A DNA stretch of 64,000 nt from an uncultured Blautia sp. (GTDB lineage: Bacteria > Bacillota > Clostridia > Lachnospirales > Lachnospiraceae): NCBI GenBank assembly GCA_900551075.1, contig URVB01000005.1, forward strand, positions 91,881 to 155,880. Direction: 5' to 3'. The position numbers and the translations under genes are program-made. The notes beneath the pieces are model-generated. The model had not been told where the DNA came from. It made no database searches and saw only the letters and a program-made list of their open reading frames with translations. Below are positions 51,226 to 60,496 of this stretch, piece after piece (the stretch's first letter is position 1; each line of letters opens with the position of its first letter).

Positions 51226-52503
51226 ATGATTAAGAAAGAAATGATTGCCATGCTCTTAGCTGGCGGCCAGGGCAGCAGGCTGGGGGTATTGACAGAAAAG
51301 GTCGCAAAACCGGCAGTCGCTTTCGGTGGAAAATATCGCATTATCGACTTCCCCTTAAGTAATTGCATCAATTCAGGCATTGATACGGTAGGCGTTTTGA
51401 CACAGTATCAGCCATTGCGCCTGAACACGCATATAGGAATTGGTATTCCGTGGGATTTGGACAGAAATGAAGGTGGTGTAACTGTTTTACCTCCTTATGA
51501 AAAAAGTACGAACAGTGAATGGTATACAGGAACGGCAAATGCAATTTTCCAGAATCTGGACTATATGGAGCAATACAATCCGGATTATGTCCTGATTTTA
51601 TCCGGGGACCATATTTATAAGATGGATTACGAGGTTATGCTTGATTTCCATAAAGCAAATAAAGCGGATATCACCATTGCATGTATGCCGGTCCCGATAG
51701 AAGAAGCCGGCCGGTTCGGTATTATGGTTACGGATGAGACAAGCCGCATTCAGGAATTTGAGGAAAAGCCGGAGAAGCCGAGCAGCAACCTGGCTTCTAT
51801 GGGAATTTATATTTTTAGCTGGCAGGTACTGAAAGAGGCACTGATTGCATTGAAGGATCAGAACAGTTGTGATTTCGGAAAGCATATTCTTCCATATTGT
51901 AAAGACAGAGGACAGCGTCTGTTTGCTTATGAGTATAATGGATACTGGAAGGATGTAGGAACTTTGGGTTCTTACTGGGAAGCCAACATGGAGCTGATTG
52001 ATATCATTCCGGAGTTTAATCTGTATGAAGAATTTTGGAGGATTTATACAAAAGGAGATATTATTCCGCCGCAGTATGTTTCAGCAGATGCAGTGATTGA
52101 CCGATGCCTGATCGGAGAAGGCGCAGAGATTTATGGAGAAGTACATAACTCTGTAATCGGACCGAATGTTATTGTGGGCATAGGCAGCGTTATACGGGAT
52201 TCCATCATCATGAGAAATTCTACCATAGGTGATGGAACGGTCATGAATAAGGCGATTATTGCAGAGGATGTTGTAATAGGTAAGAATGTTGTGCTTGGCT
52301 GCGGGGAGGAGGCTCCGAATGTGTTAAAGCCTGCAGTTTATGCATTTGGCATTGCAACGGTTGGGGAACGGAGCATAATTCCGGATAATGTAAAAATCGG
52401 TAAAAATACTGCTGTTTCCGGTGAAACAAAGCCCGAAGACTATCCTGATGGTATATTGGCAAGCGGACAGGTAATTAAGGCAAAGGATGGTGATAAGGCA
52501 TGA
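51226..52503 (+). CDS. glgC: glucose-1-phosphate adenylyltransferase, catalytic subunit
   Basis: A 425-residue ADP-glucose pyrophosphorylase making ADP-glucose for glycogen. Nucleotide motif AMLLAGGQGSRLGVLTEK (about 8-25), the catalytic-Asp segment LILSGDHIYKMDYEVML (about 124-140), IQEFEEKPEKPSS (about 176-188) and the glucose-1-P lysine region are present. The C-terminal half is a left-handed beta helix of hexapeptide repeats (about 300-400). It overlaps glgD by four bases (ATGA). In Firmicutes GlgC and GlgD form a heterotetramer. The Shine-Dalgarno is AAGAGGTGATTGC. Other glycogen genes (glgA, glgB, glgP) are not in the window. Confidence 0.95.
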   Translation: MIKKEMIAMLLAGGQGSRLGVLTEKVAKPAVAFGGKYRIIDFPLSNCINSGIDTVGVLTQYQPLRLNTHIGIGIPWDLDRNEGGVTVLPPYEKSTNSEWYTGTANAIFQNLDYMEQYNPDYVLILSGDHIYKMDYEVMLDFHKANKADITIACMPVPIEEAGRFGIMVTDETSRIQEFEEKPEKPSSNLASMGIYIFSWQVLKEALIALKDQNSCDFGKHILPYCKDRGQRLFAYEYNGYWKDVGTLGSYWEANMELIDIIPEFNLYEEFWRIYTKGDIIPPQYVSADAVIDRCLIGEGAEIYGEVHNSVIGPNVIVGIGSVIRDSIIMRNSTIGDGTVMNKAIIAEDVVIGKNVVLGCGEEAPNVLKPAVYAFGIATVGERSIIPDNVKIGKNTAVSGETKPEDYPDGILASGQVIKAKDGDKA

Positions 52504-53618
52504 GAGCAATCGGCATTATTTTGGCAGGCGGCAATAATAACCGCATGAGAGAATTATCAAACAAGAGAGCAATCGCTGCGATGCCTGTAGCGGGAAGCTA
52601 TAGGAGCATCGACTTTGCACTGAGCAATATGGCAAATTCCCATATCCAGAAGGTGGCAGTATTGACGCAGTATAATGCCCGTTCCCTGAATGAGCATTTG
52701 AGCTCCTCCAAATGGTGGGATTTCGGAAGAAAGCAGGGTGGGCTTTATGTATTTACCCCGACCATCACAAAAGAGAACAGTCTCTGGTATCAGGGAACTG
52801 CAGATGCCATTTACCAGAATCTGACTTTTTTGAAAAACAGCCACGAGCCGTATGTGGTCATTGCTTCCGGAGATGGCATTTATAAGCTGGATTACAATAA
52901 GGTTCTGGAATACCATATTGCGAAGCGCGCGGATATTACGGTTGTATGTACGATCTGCAAAGATCAGAGCGAGGTGGAACGTTTTGGCGTGCTCCGTATG
53001 AATGAGGATTGCAGGATTGAGGAGTTTGAAGAGAAACCAGTTGTATCTTCTTATAATACGATTTCTACCGGAATCTATGTAATTCGAAGAAGGCAGCTCA
53101 TTGAGCTGATTGAGAAGGCTGCTCAGGAAGGCAGAAATGATTTTGTCAATGACATTCTGATTCGTTATAAAAACCTGAAGAGGATTTACGGTTATAACAT
53201 AGATTCCTATTGGAGTAATATTTCTACTGCAGAGGCTTATTACAGAACGAATATGGCATTTTTGGAGCCTGAAATCAGAAATTACTTCTTTAAACAGGAG
53301 CCGGCTATCAAAACGAAGATTGACGATCTTCCGCCGGCAAAATACAATCCTGGCGCAGTCGTAAAGAACAGTCTCATTGCCAGTGGGTGCATTGTTAATG
53401 GAACGGTTGAGAATTCCGTTTTATTTAAGGATGTATTTGTTGGGAATAATTGCGTGATTAAAAATTCTGTGATTCTCAATGATGTATACCTGGGGGATAA
53501 TACACACATCGAAAACTGTATCGTTGAGAGCAGGGACACGATCAGAGCAAATTCTTATTACTGCGGCGAAGGTGAAGTGAAGATCGTTGTAGAGAAAAAT
53601 GAGCGTTACGTATTATAA
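52500..53618 (+). CDS. glgD: ADP-glucose pyrophosphorylase accessory subunit GlgD
   Basis: A 372-residue paralogue of GlgC that lacks the full catalytic set. The N-terminal loop reads IILAGGNNNRMRELSNK where GlgC has GGQGSRL. The segment that contains the catalytic Asp in GlgC reads IASGDGIYKLDYNKV. EEFEEKPVVSS and the C-terminal hexapeptide repeats are kept. GlgD subunits modulate GlgC activity in Firmicutes. The four-base overlap with glgC gives coupled, stoichiometric expression. Start ATG 52500 lies in GATAAGGCATGAG. Confidence 0.94.
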   Translation: MRAIGIILAGGNNNRMRELSNKRAIAAMPVAGSYRSIDFALSNMANSHIQKVAVLTQYNARSLNEHLSSSKWWDFGRKQGGLYVFTPTITKENSLWYQGTADAIYQNLTFLKNSHEPYVVIASGDGIYKLDYNKVLEYHIAKRADITVVCTICKDQSEVERFGVLRMNEDCRIEEFEEKPVVSSYNTISTGIYVIRRRQLIELIEKAAQEGRNDFVNDILIRYKNLKRIYGYNIDSYWSNISTAEAYYRTNMAFLEPEIRNYFFKQEPAIKTKIDDLPPAKYNPGAVVKNSLIASGCIVNGTVENSVLFKDVFVGNNCVIKNSVILNDVYLGDNTHIENCIVESRDTIRANSYYCGEGEVKIVVEKNERYVL

Positions 53619-53668
53619 TTCAGCAAATATTTAGCAATACGTATGCGAAATGAAAGGGGCAAGCAAAG

Positions 53669-53962
53669 ATGAATATTACAGATGTACGCGTGAGGAAAGT
53701 TGCAAAGGAAGGTAAGATGAAGGCTGTTGTCTCCATTACCGTTGATGATGAATTCGTAGTACATGATATTAAGGTGATAGAGGGAGAAAAGGGCTTGTTT
53801 ATAGCAATGCCAAGCCGTAAGGCTACAGACGGTGAATACCGTGACATCGCTCATCCAATCAATTCCGCTACAAGAGACAGGATTCAGATGATCATTCTGG
53901 ATAAGTATCAGGAGGTAATGGCTGAGGAACCGGAAGAGACTTCTGAGATAATTGCTGAATAA
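53669..53962 (+). CDS. spoVG: septation regulator SpoVG
   Basis: A 97-residue SpoVG protein, a small DNA/RNA-binding regulator tied to septation, sporulation and surface traits in Firmicutes. Family motifs: MNITDVRVRKV at the start, AVVSITVDDEFVVHDIKVIE (about 19-38) and the signature GLFIAMPSRKATDGEYRDIA followed by HPINSATRD (about 42-70). The acidic tail EEPEETSEIIAE is variable in the family. GAAAGGGGCAAGCAAAG precedes the ATG. It lies 50 bases after glgD and is followed by a terminator. Confidence 0.95.
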   Translation: MNITDVRVRKVAKEGKMKAVVSITVDDEFVVHDIKVIEGEKGLFIAMPSRKATDGEYRDIAHPINSATRDRIQMIILDKYQEVMAEEPEETSEIIAE

Positions 53963-54007
53963 TAACCGGTCATTTTATTTTAATCATGCAACAGGATAGA
54001 GAAACAG

Positions 54008-54042
54008 AACGGTGCTTCCCATGGGGAGGCACCGTTTTTTTC
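54008..54042 (+). terminator. terminator after spoVG
   Basis: AACGGTGCTTCCC (54008-54020) pairs with GGGAGGCACCGTT (54024-54036), one G-T pair, with a three-base loop, followed by TTTTTTC. Confidence 0.88.
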
Positions 54043-54196
54043 ATAGAATAGTACCCCGCTTTGTTCTGCAATACCCCATCGGCGGTTTGGGAAAAATGGA
54101 AATATTACGTATTTGTTACAAAAATGAAATAAAACTGTTGATTTTTTTAATTTTTATGTTATACTTGATTGCAGAAAACGTTATGAGGTGTTTTTT

Positions 54197-55498
54197 ATGA
54201 AGAATAGAAAAGTTTTTTCATTACTGCTTGCCGGAGTGTTGACATTGTCTATGGGTACTGGCGTATGTGCTGCAACAGAGGATGAGATTGCAGCGGCACA
54301 GGCGCAGAAGCAGGCAGCGCAGGCAGAGCTTGCGCAGGCAGAAGCAAATATCAGCAGTCTGGAAACCAAGAAGCAGGAACTGGAAAACTATTTGGCAGAG
54401 CTGGATTCCCAGTATAGCCAGCTTACAGATAGTGTAGCACAGCTTGGGATAGAAGCGGCACAGAAGGAAGAGGAACTGAAGAAAATAGAGGAGGAACTGG
54501 GAAAGGCGCGTAAGCAGGCAGAAAAGCAGTATGACGCCATGAAGCTCCGGATTGCCTATATGTATGAAAAGGGCGGAAGCTCTATGCTGGAGCTGCTGTT
54601 ATCTTCCAAAAGCATTGCAGAATTTCTGAATCAGGCGGAAAATGTATCCAGGATTTCCCAATATGACAGGGACATGCTGAAAAAATACGAGGAAATAAGA
54701 AATAGTATCAAAGAGCAGGAGTCACAGGTGGAAGAAGAAACTGCGTCAATCAATACCCTGCTGAGCGAGCGCGTTGCCAAGCAGCAGGAAGTGCAGGCTA
54801 TGGTGGCAAGTACAAATGACAGTATTTATTCTTATGTCGGTCAGATTAGTGCAAGCGAAGAGGAAGCAGGAATTCTTATGGCACAGATCGACAGTGCGGA
54901 CAGCAGCATTGCGGAGTTGATTCAGCAGCAGGAAGCGGCACAGGCGGCTGCACAGCAGGAGGCAGCTTCGGCTGAAGCCGAAGCTGCGTCAGATGAAAGC
55001 GGGCAGGAGATTCAGGCAGCGGAAGCTTATGACCCGGAAACCGATACTATGGAGTCCTCCAGCAGTTCCACAAGCAGCGATATTATTGTGGAAGAGGAAG
55101 ATGAATCGGAGCTTCTCGAAAGCACAGAGAATCAAGAGGAAGACGTTCAGGAATCCTATGAGGAGCAGACATATGAGGCTTCCGGAGAGACAGAAAGCAC
55201 ATCCTCTGATTCCGGACAGGGTACATATCTCGGAAACTTTACCCTGACTGCATACTGCAATTGTGCACAGTGCTGCGGAACCGCGGGAAATGCAACGGCA
55301 AGCGGCACCATGCCGTCGGCAGGCAGGACAGTAGCCATGGCAGGTGTTCCTTTTGGTACACAGCTTTTGATCAACGGAAATGTATATACGGTTGAAGATT
55401 TGGGAACTCCATACGGACATGTGGATATCTATTTTGACAGTCATGAGGAGGCATTGAGCTTCGGGCTGCAGTATGCAGATGTATATCAGTTGAATTAA
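54197..55498 (+). CDS. secreted coiled-coil protein with C-terminal 3D domain (cell wall hydrolase-like)
   Basis: A 433-residue exported protein. The signal peptide (KNRKVFSLLLAGVLTLSMGT, cleavage after VCAA) is followed by a PcsB/CwlO-like coiled coil (about 25-255), rich in Ala/Glu/Gln. An acidic Ser/Glu linker follows (about 260-345). The C-terminus is a 3D domain: FTLTAYCNCAQCCG (about 351-364), SAGRTVAMAGVPFGTQLLIN and VEDLGTPYGHVDIYFDSHEE (about 400-419) with the conserved Asp residues. 3D domains occur in lytic transglycosylase-like resuscitation factors. Thus it probably cuts peptidoglycan under control of the coiled coil. ATG 54197 behind GAGGTGTTTTTT is preferred to GTG 54188. Confidence 0.85.
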   Translation: MKNRKVFSLLLAGVLTLSMGTGVCAATEDEIAAAQAQKQAAQAELAQAEANISSLETKKQELENYLAELDSQYSQLTDSVAQLGIEAAQKEEELKKIEEELGKARKQAEKQYDAMKLRIAYMYEKGGSSMLELLLSSKSIAEFLNQAENVSRISQYDRDMLKKYEEIRNSIKEQESQVEEETASINTLLSERVAKQQEVQAMVASTNDSIYSYVGQISASEEEAGILMAQIDSADSSIAELIQQQEAAQAAAQQEAASAEAEAASDESGQEIQAAEAYDPETDTMESSSSSTSSDIIVEEEDESELLESTENQEEDVQESYEEQTYEASGETESTSSDSGQGTYLGNFTLTAYCNCAQCCGTAGNATASGTMPSAGRTVAMAGVPFGTQLLINGNVYTVEDLGTPYGHVDIYFDSHEEALSFGLQYADVYQLN

Positions 55499-55515
55499 GA
55501 AATGCACGAAATGAG

Positions 55516-55550
55516 CGGATGAATGTACATGAGGACATTCATCCGTTTTA
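55516..55550 (+). terminator. terminator after the 3D-domain gene
   Basis: CGGATGAATGT (55516-55526) pairs perfectly with ACATTCATCCG (55535-55545) and is followed by TTTTATTTGG. Confidence 0.85.
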
Positions 55551-55594
55551 TTTGGCTGTCAGGGCATTTTCTGCAAAGATTTTCAAAAAGAGGA

Positions 55595-55809
55595 TTGACA
55601 ATAATGGTTTTGTGTTATAAAATTATTAAAACGATTTAATAATTTGCACGATATTTATAAATTTGTCAGATTATCAGATTATATCTGGCAATATATTTTT
55701 TAACTGAATTAAAACGTTTTAATTAAAAGGATATTTGTTCATTTAAGTGAGGTGAAGTGAAAATTGAAATGAAAGGAGGGTTTTGTTATAAAGTTAAAAC
55801 GTTTTAACT
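55595..55809 (+). promoter_or_regulatory. ABC operon promoter with three LacI-type operators
   Basis: TTGACA (55595-55600) with a TATAAA-like -10 near 55616 is the probable promoter. Three palindromes with an AAACG core follow. O1 (55620-55645) has 11-base arms around ACGA and overlaps the -10/start. O2 (55707-55724, AATTAAAACGTTTTAATT) and O3 (55792-55809, AGTTAAAACGTTTTAACT) are perfect 18-base palindromes. Centres are 83 and 85 bases apart, near eight helical turns. O2 and O3 lie in the leader. A short ORF of 16 codons (GTG 55759) behind GAGGTGAA ends inside O3. Binding by the LacI protein encoded at the operon's end is inferred. Confidence 0.75.
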
Positions 55810-55848
55810 GCGTAAATGAAGCAAAAAATGTATACGGAGGAAAGAAAA

Positions 55849-56856
55849 ATGAATATGAAAAAAATGATGGCAATATTGGTTGTTGGTGCAATGGCAGTAG
55901 CTGCTACAGGTGTTACGGCTTTTGCTGATAACAGTGACTATGAAATCGTAGTTGTACCAAAGGATTCTTCAAACCCGTGGTTTGTTCGTATGGACACAGG
56001 CGTAACGGAATATGCCGGGGAAAATGGTTTGAACGCTTATCAGAAAGGAACAGACATTATCGATGCGACAAAACAGGCGCAGCTGGTGGGTGATTTGATC
56101 GCGCAGGGCGTAGATGCAATCTGTGTAGTACCCGTAGATCCATCCTCTCTTGAGCCGGTTCTGAAACAGGCAAGAGATGCGGGCATTGTTGTTATTGCTC
56201 ATGAAGGAGCAAGTCTTGAAAACGTTGATTATGATATTGAAGCATTTTCAAATGCCGGATATGGTGCGTTCATTATGGATAATCTTGCGGAAGCAATGGG
56301 GGAAGATGGCCTTTATACAACAATGGTAGCAGATGTTACAAATGCGTCCCATAATGAGTGGGCAGATGCAGGTGTTGCTCATGCACAGGAAGCATATCCG
56401 AACATGACCCTTCTTGAAGAGGATCCCCGTGTAGAGTCTCATGACAACGGTGACACAGCCTATAACGTGGCAAAAGAGCTTCTTAAGAAATATCCGGATT
56501 TGAAGGGTATCATGGGAACCTCCTCTTTCGATGCACCAGGTGTTGCACGCGCTATTGAAGAGCTTGGACTTACAGGTAAAGTATTTACATCCGGGACAGG
56601 TATGCCGGCAGACAACGCTGAACTGCTTAAAAGAGGTGCAGTTAAATCGCTGACACTGTGGGATCCCGCTGGTGCCGGTAAGGCTATGATCAGCCTTGCT
56701 CTTAAAGTGTTAAACGGCGAAGAAATTGCAGGCCCGGTTGACCTTGGCGTAGAAGGCTATGAAAATCTTACATTCCGTGAGGGAAGTGAAACGGTTTTGG
56801 AAGGTGAAGCATGGGTTGTGATCGATGCAGAAAACGTGGACTCTTTCGGATTCTGA
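55849..56856 (+). CDS. sugar ABC transporter substrate-binding protein (Peripla_BP_4, LsrB/RhaS-like)
   Basis: About 335 residues of the ribose/AI-2-type binding protein family. A signal peptide (KKMMAILVVGAMAVAATGVT, likely cleavage after AFA) is followed by mature DNSDYEIVVVPKDSSNPWFV. The ligand-site region AQLVGDLIAQGVDAICVVPV (about 79-98) and hinge strands IMGTSSFDAPGVARAIEELG (about 220-239) are typical. There is no lipobox cysteine, unlike most Gram-positive binding proteins. ATG 55849 follows GGAGGAAAGAAAA; the frame upstream to 55816 lacks a ribosome site. It is the first gene of the operon; a hairpin after it may favour its higher expression. The ligand is probably a sugar or polyol, not identified. 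Confidence 0.85.
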   Translation: MNMKKMMAILVVGAMAVAATGVTAFADNSDYEIVVVPKDSSNPWFVRMDTGVTEYAGENGLNAYQKGTDIIDATKQAQLVGDLIAQGVDAICVVPVDPSSLEPVLKQARDAGIVVIAHEGASLENVDYDIEAFSNAGYGAFIMDNLAEAMGEDGLYTTMVADVTNASHNEWADAGVAHAQEAYPNMTLLEEDPRVESHDNGDTAYNVAKELLKKYPDLKGIMGTSSFDAPGVARAIEELGLTGKVFTSGTGMPADNAELLKRGAVKSLTLWDPAGAGKAMISLALKVLNGEEIAGPVDLGVEGYENLTFREGSETVLEGEAWVVIDAENVDSFGF

Positions 56857-56891
56857 ATTCAATAAATTGTTTAGAAACAGGCGAAAACCGG

Positions 56892-56922
56892 AAAGGCGTT
56901 GCAGCGGTGCTGCGATGCCTTT
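56892..56922 (+). terminator. intercistronic hairpin after the binding protein gene
   Basis: 56892-56905 pairs with 56909-56922 over 14 positions (two G-T) with a three-base loop, followed by CTTAAAG. The lack of a long T run suggests partial termination or 3' end protection, common between a binding protein and its ABC genes. Confidence 0.55.
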
Positions 56923-56945
56923 CTTAAAGAAAACAGGAGGTAATC

Positions 56946-58427
56946 ATGGGGGAATATTTGCTTCGGGCTGTCGGAATACATAAGTATTTTGCGGGCGTTC
57001 ATGCGCTTGATAATGTCGCCCTGGAAATCAAGCCGGGTGAAGTGCATTGTCTGGCAGGCGAGAATGGATGCGGTAAGTCTACACTGATTAAAATTATTTC
57101 CGGCGTATACCATAGAGATGCCGGAACCATTGAGTTTGATGGAAAGGAAATGACAAAATTCACGCCAATTGATGCGATTTCAAGAGGTATTCAGGTTATT
57201 CCGCAGGATTTTTCGATTTTCCCAAATCTGACTGTTCGTGAAAACCTTGCCATCAACAGCCAATTGTCATCCGGAAAAAAGCTTATAACTAAGAAAGGGA
57301 TGCAAAAGATTGCAGAAGAAGCGGTTAAGAAAATTGACTTCAAAGTGGACCTGGATGCAATTCTTGGTACATTGTCTGTTGCAGAAAAACAGATGGTTGC
57401 CATTTGCCGTGCACTGATGGCAGATGCCCGTCTGATCATTATGGACGAACCAACCACAGCCCTGACCCAAAAAGAGGTAAAAGCGCTTTTTAGCATCATT
57501 GAACAGCTTAAAGCACAGGGCATTGCAATTCTCTTTGTAGGGCATAAACTGGATGAAGTATTTGAAATTGCAGATCGTTTCACGGTGTTCAGAAGCGGCA
57601 GGCTGATTAAGACGGGAAATATTTCGGAACTGGATGATAAGAAGTTTTCGTTTTATATGACTGGCCGTGAGTTTGAAGACAGAACATTTGTTCCGAAAAA
57701 CATTACAAAGGACCCGGTTCTGGAAGTAAAAAATCTTACTCTTGATGGGAGCTATGAGGATATCAGCTTCCAGGTAAGAGGCGGAGACATTCTTGGTATT
57801 ACAGGACTTTTGGATTCCGGAAGAACAGAGCTTGCATTGTCTTTGTTTGGTATGCAGCCGGCTGCATCCGGAGATATCATGATTCACGGAAAGAAAGTGG
57901 AGCTAACGACTCCCCGGATTGCCATGGAAAATAAAATAGGTTTCGTACCGGAGGACCGGCTGAGCGAGGGACTTTTCCTGCCGCAGAGCATTGGTGACAA
58001 TATCATTATTTCAGAGGTTGACAATTTGAGAAAGGGTGCATTTATTGATCAGGCGCGGTGTAAAGAAGAAGTGAAAAAATGGGTGAAAGAGCTGGCTATC
58101 GCAACGCCGAACCCTGATAATGCGGCATCCACTTTGTCAGGCGGCAACCAGCAGAGGATCGTTCTTGCCAAATGGCTGGCATGTAAACCGGACGTTCTGA
58201 TCTTAAATGGTCCCACAGTAGGTGTAGATATCGGCTCCAAACATGATATTCATGCAATCCTTCAGCGGCTTGCAAATGAAGGCATGGCAGTGATTATTAT
58301 TTCCGATGACCTTCCGGAGGTTATGGAGAACTGTTCCAGAGTACTGATTCTGCGTAACGGTAAGAAGGCTGGCGAGCTGAGCACGCAGGATATTTCAGAA
58401 AAAGTGATTCTGGATAAGATGATGTAA
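56946..58427 (+). CDS. sugar ABC transporter ATP-binding protein (RbsA-like, two ATPase domains)
   Basis: A 493-residue ATPase with two fused ABC domains, as in RbsA/MglA/XylG. Domain 1: Walker A CLAGENGCGKSTLIK (about 36-50), signature LSVAEKQMVAICRA (variant of LSGGQ), Walker B DARLIIMDEPTTALT. Domain 2 has the degenerate Walker A ILGITGLLDSGRTELALSLF (no GKST), the signature LSGGNQQRIVLAKWLA and DVLILNGPTVGVDIG, where the usual EPT reads GPT. One functional and one degenerate site are normal for this family. GAAAACAGGAGGTAATC precedes the start. Two permease genes follow closely. Confidence 0.92.
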   Translation: MGEYLLRAVGIHKYFAGVHALDNVALEIKPGEVHCLAGENGCGKSTLIKIISGVYHRDAGTIEFDGKEMTKFTPIDAISRGIQVIPQDFSIFPNLTVRENLAINSQLSSGKKLITKKGMQKIAEEAVKKIDFKVDLDAILGTLSVAEKQMVAICRALMADARLIIMDEPTTALTQKEVKALFSIIEQLKAQGIAILFVGHKLDEVFEIADRFTVFRSGRLIKTGNISELDDKKFSFYMTGREFEDRTFVPKNITKDPVLEVKNLTLDGSYEDISFQVRGGDILGITGLLDSGRTELALSLFGMQPAASGDIMIHGKKVELTTPRIAMENKIGFVPEDRLSEGLFLPQSIGDNIIISEVDNLRKGAFIDQARCKEEVKKWVKELAIATPNPDNAASTLSGGNQQRIVLAKWLACKPDVLILNGPTVGVDIGSKHDIHAILQRLANEGMAVIIISDDLPEVMENCSRVLILRNGKKAGELSTQDISEKVILDKMM

Positions 58428-58443
58428 GAAGGGAGGAAGGATA

Positions 58444-59466
58444 ATGCAGAAAAAGTTTAAGAGACTGATGTCTCAAAATGAAACATATATTTTCCTGATC
58501 CTTGTAGCTATGTCTATACTTATTCAGATTCGGTCAGGACAGTTTTTTACTTCCAATAATATCGTAGATATTCTGTCTGCGATGATAGTACCAGGACTCT
58601 TTGCGGTGGGTACGTTTCTTGTTATTCTTACAGGTGGTTTTGATGTATCTTTTCCCGCTTTGGCATCTCTCACAGCCTATGCTACCACAAAGGCCCTTCT
58701 GGATGCGGGTTACGAAGGAAATATTCTCGTACCGCTTTTAGCTGCAATTGTATTGGGTGCAATTCTTGGCATGGTGAACGGATATTTTATCGGATATCTG
58801 AATTTCCCGGCGATGATCGTTACCCTTGGTACATCCAGCATTTTTAAGGGAATTATGCAGGGTACCTTAAATTCGAAGCAGCTTGCTGTAATTCCTTCGG
58901 GAATGAAGGCGTTTGGGACATCGGCACTGCTTACCGTTACCAATGCGCAGAGCGGACTTTCTTCAAGGCTGCCGGCTGCATTTTTGATTCTGGTTGCAGT
59001 CTATGCCGTTGTGTTCTTTGTTCTTCGTTTCACAATGTTTGGACATGGTATTTATGCAATCGGCGGAAACCCCAGTGCAGCTCATACCGTTGGTTTTAAA
59101 GTAAAGAGCACAAAATTCCTGCTGTTTACATTTGTCGGCATTATTTCCAGTATTGCAGGCATTATTCGTGTGTGTATGATGCAGCAGTGCCATCCCACCA
59201 ATATGCTTGGCATGGAAATGAATATTATCGCCGGTGTTGTACTTGGCGGTACGGCTGTTGTGGGTGGCAAAGGTACACTCACAGGCTGTTTCCTTGGTAC
59301 ATTATTGATTGTCCTTGTGGAAAACTCCATGATTCTGATCGGTGTTCCGGTTATTTGGAAAGATGTATTTGTAGGCTTGCTCATTGTAATCGGTACGGCA
59401 GTCAGTGCAATGCAGAGTTATAGAGCATCTGTGAAGAAAGGTGTAAAGAGAGAGGAGGCGGCATAA
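58444..59466 (+). CDS. sugar ABC transporter permease 1 (RbsC-like)
   Basis: A 340-residue inner-membrane permease of the BPD_transp_2 (RbsC/AraH/LsrC) family with eight to ten hydrophobic spans. The signature GGFDVSFPALASLTAYATTK (about 61-80) matches the conserved GGxDLSxG region of these permeases. The later loop GVVLGGTAVVGGKGTLTGCF (about 262-281) matches the ABC-contact region. AAGAAGGGAGGAAGGATA precedes the start. The stop overlaps the next start in TAATG. Confidence 0.92.
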   Translation: MQKKFKRLMSQNETYIFLILVAMSILIQIRSGQFFTSNNIVDILSAMIVPGLFAVGTFLVILTGGFDVSFPALASLTAYATTKALLDAGYEGNILVPLLAAIVLGAILGMVNGYFIGYLNFPAMIVTLGTSSIFKGIMQGTLNSKQLAVIPSGMKAFGTSALLTVTNAQSGLSSRLPAAFLILVAVYAVVFFVLRFTMFGHGIYAIGGNPSAAHTVGFKVKSTKFLLFTFVGIISSIAGIIRVCMMQQCHPTNMLGMEMNIIAGVVLGGTAVVGGKGTLTGCFLGTLLIVLVENSMILIGVPVIWKDVFVGLLIVIGTAVSAMQSYRASVKKGVKREEAA

Positions 59467-60479
59467 TGGATAAAAAGAGAAGCTTTAAAGACATATATAA
59501 TAGTGACAGACATACATGGAGACTTGTTATTATTATGATTCTGTGGTTTGCATTTATGGCTGCTACCAAATTTTCCAAATTCTATACAGTAATCAATTTT
59601 CAAACAATGTTTGCACAGTTTCCGGAATTTGGTCTTATGTCTCTTGGTGCAATGGTATGTATGATTACCGGCGGAATCGATCTTTCTACCGTAGGTATCG
59701 CAAATATGACCGGAATCAGCATGGCTTTGCTCATGCAAAGGATTGGCGGTGAAGCCGGTGTGCTTCCGGTATACTGGATACCGGCCATTTTCGTTCTGGC
59801 AATTCTCATTGGTATGTTCACCGGTGCGCTGAATGGCGTTTTAATCTCAAAGGTACATATTCCGCCAATGCTGGCAACGCTGGGGACAGGACAGTTGTTT
59901 ACCGGTATTGGACTGGTTATGACAAATGGAAGTGCAATTAGCGGATTCCCCAGTGAATTTGCATATGCGGTTAATAACCGCGCAGGAGGGATTCCGGTAC
60001 AGTTTATTATATTTGCCATGGCTGCCGCAGTTCTGGCGGTTATGCTGAATAAGACTACCTATGGTAAAAAGCTGATTCTCACAGGTACAAACCAGAATGT
60101 TGCAAAATATAGCGGTTTAAAAGTTGACCTGATTCTGATTAAGACATATATCATTTCGGGTATCTGTTCTGCCCTGGGTGGAATGATCATGCTTGCAAAC
60201 TACAATTCGGCCCGTTCTGATTACGGCTCAAATTATACTCTGCAGTGTATTCTGATCGTTGTGTTAGGTGGCGTCAGCCCGAATGGCGGCAAAGGGAAGA
60301 TCACAGGCGTATTGCTGGCAATCCTTCTTGTGAGAGCACTTGAAACGGGAATCAACCGTTTTCCGCAGATCAGCAGCTATTACATTTCTCTCATCTGGGG
60401 TGCTGTACTGCTTTTTGTAATGTTACTGAATTATTTCTCAGACAATAATATAAGGCTGTTCAGGAAAAAACAGGTATAA
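59466..60479 (+). CDS. sugar ABC transporter permease 2 (RbsC-like)
   Basis: A 337-residue second permease of the same family. Its GGIDLSTVGIANMTGISMAL (about 68-87) and the C-terminal QCILIVVLGGVSPNGGKGKI (about 258-277) match the family regions. Use of two different permeases with one double ATPase is the arrangement of LsrC/LsrD and some polyol or pentose systems, in contrast to the homodimeric RbsC of ribose import. It overlaps permease 1 by one base (TAATG). The isomerase gene follows 17 bases later. Confidence 0.92.
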   Translation: MDKKRSFKDIYNSDRHTWRLVIIMILWFAFMAATKFSKFYTVINFQTMFAQFPEFGLMSLGAMVCMITGGIDLSTVGIANMTGISMALLMQRIGGEAGVLPVYWIPAIFVLAILIGMFTGALNGVLISKVHIPPMLATLGTGQLFTGIGLVMTNGSAISGFPSEFAYAVNNRAGGIPVQFIIFAMAAAVLAVMLNKTTYGKKLILTGTNQNVAKYSGLKVDLILIKTYIISGICSALGGMIMLANYNSARSDYGSNYTLQCILIVVLGGVSPNGGKGKITGVLLAILLVRALETGINRFPQISSYYISLIWGAVLLFVMLLNYFSDNNIRLFRKKQV

Positions 60480-60496
60480 AGAGGAGGAGCTTAATT

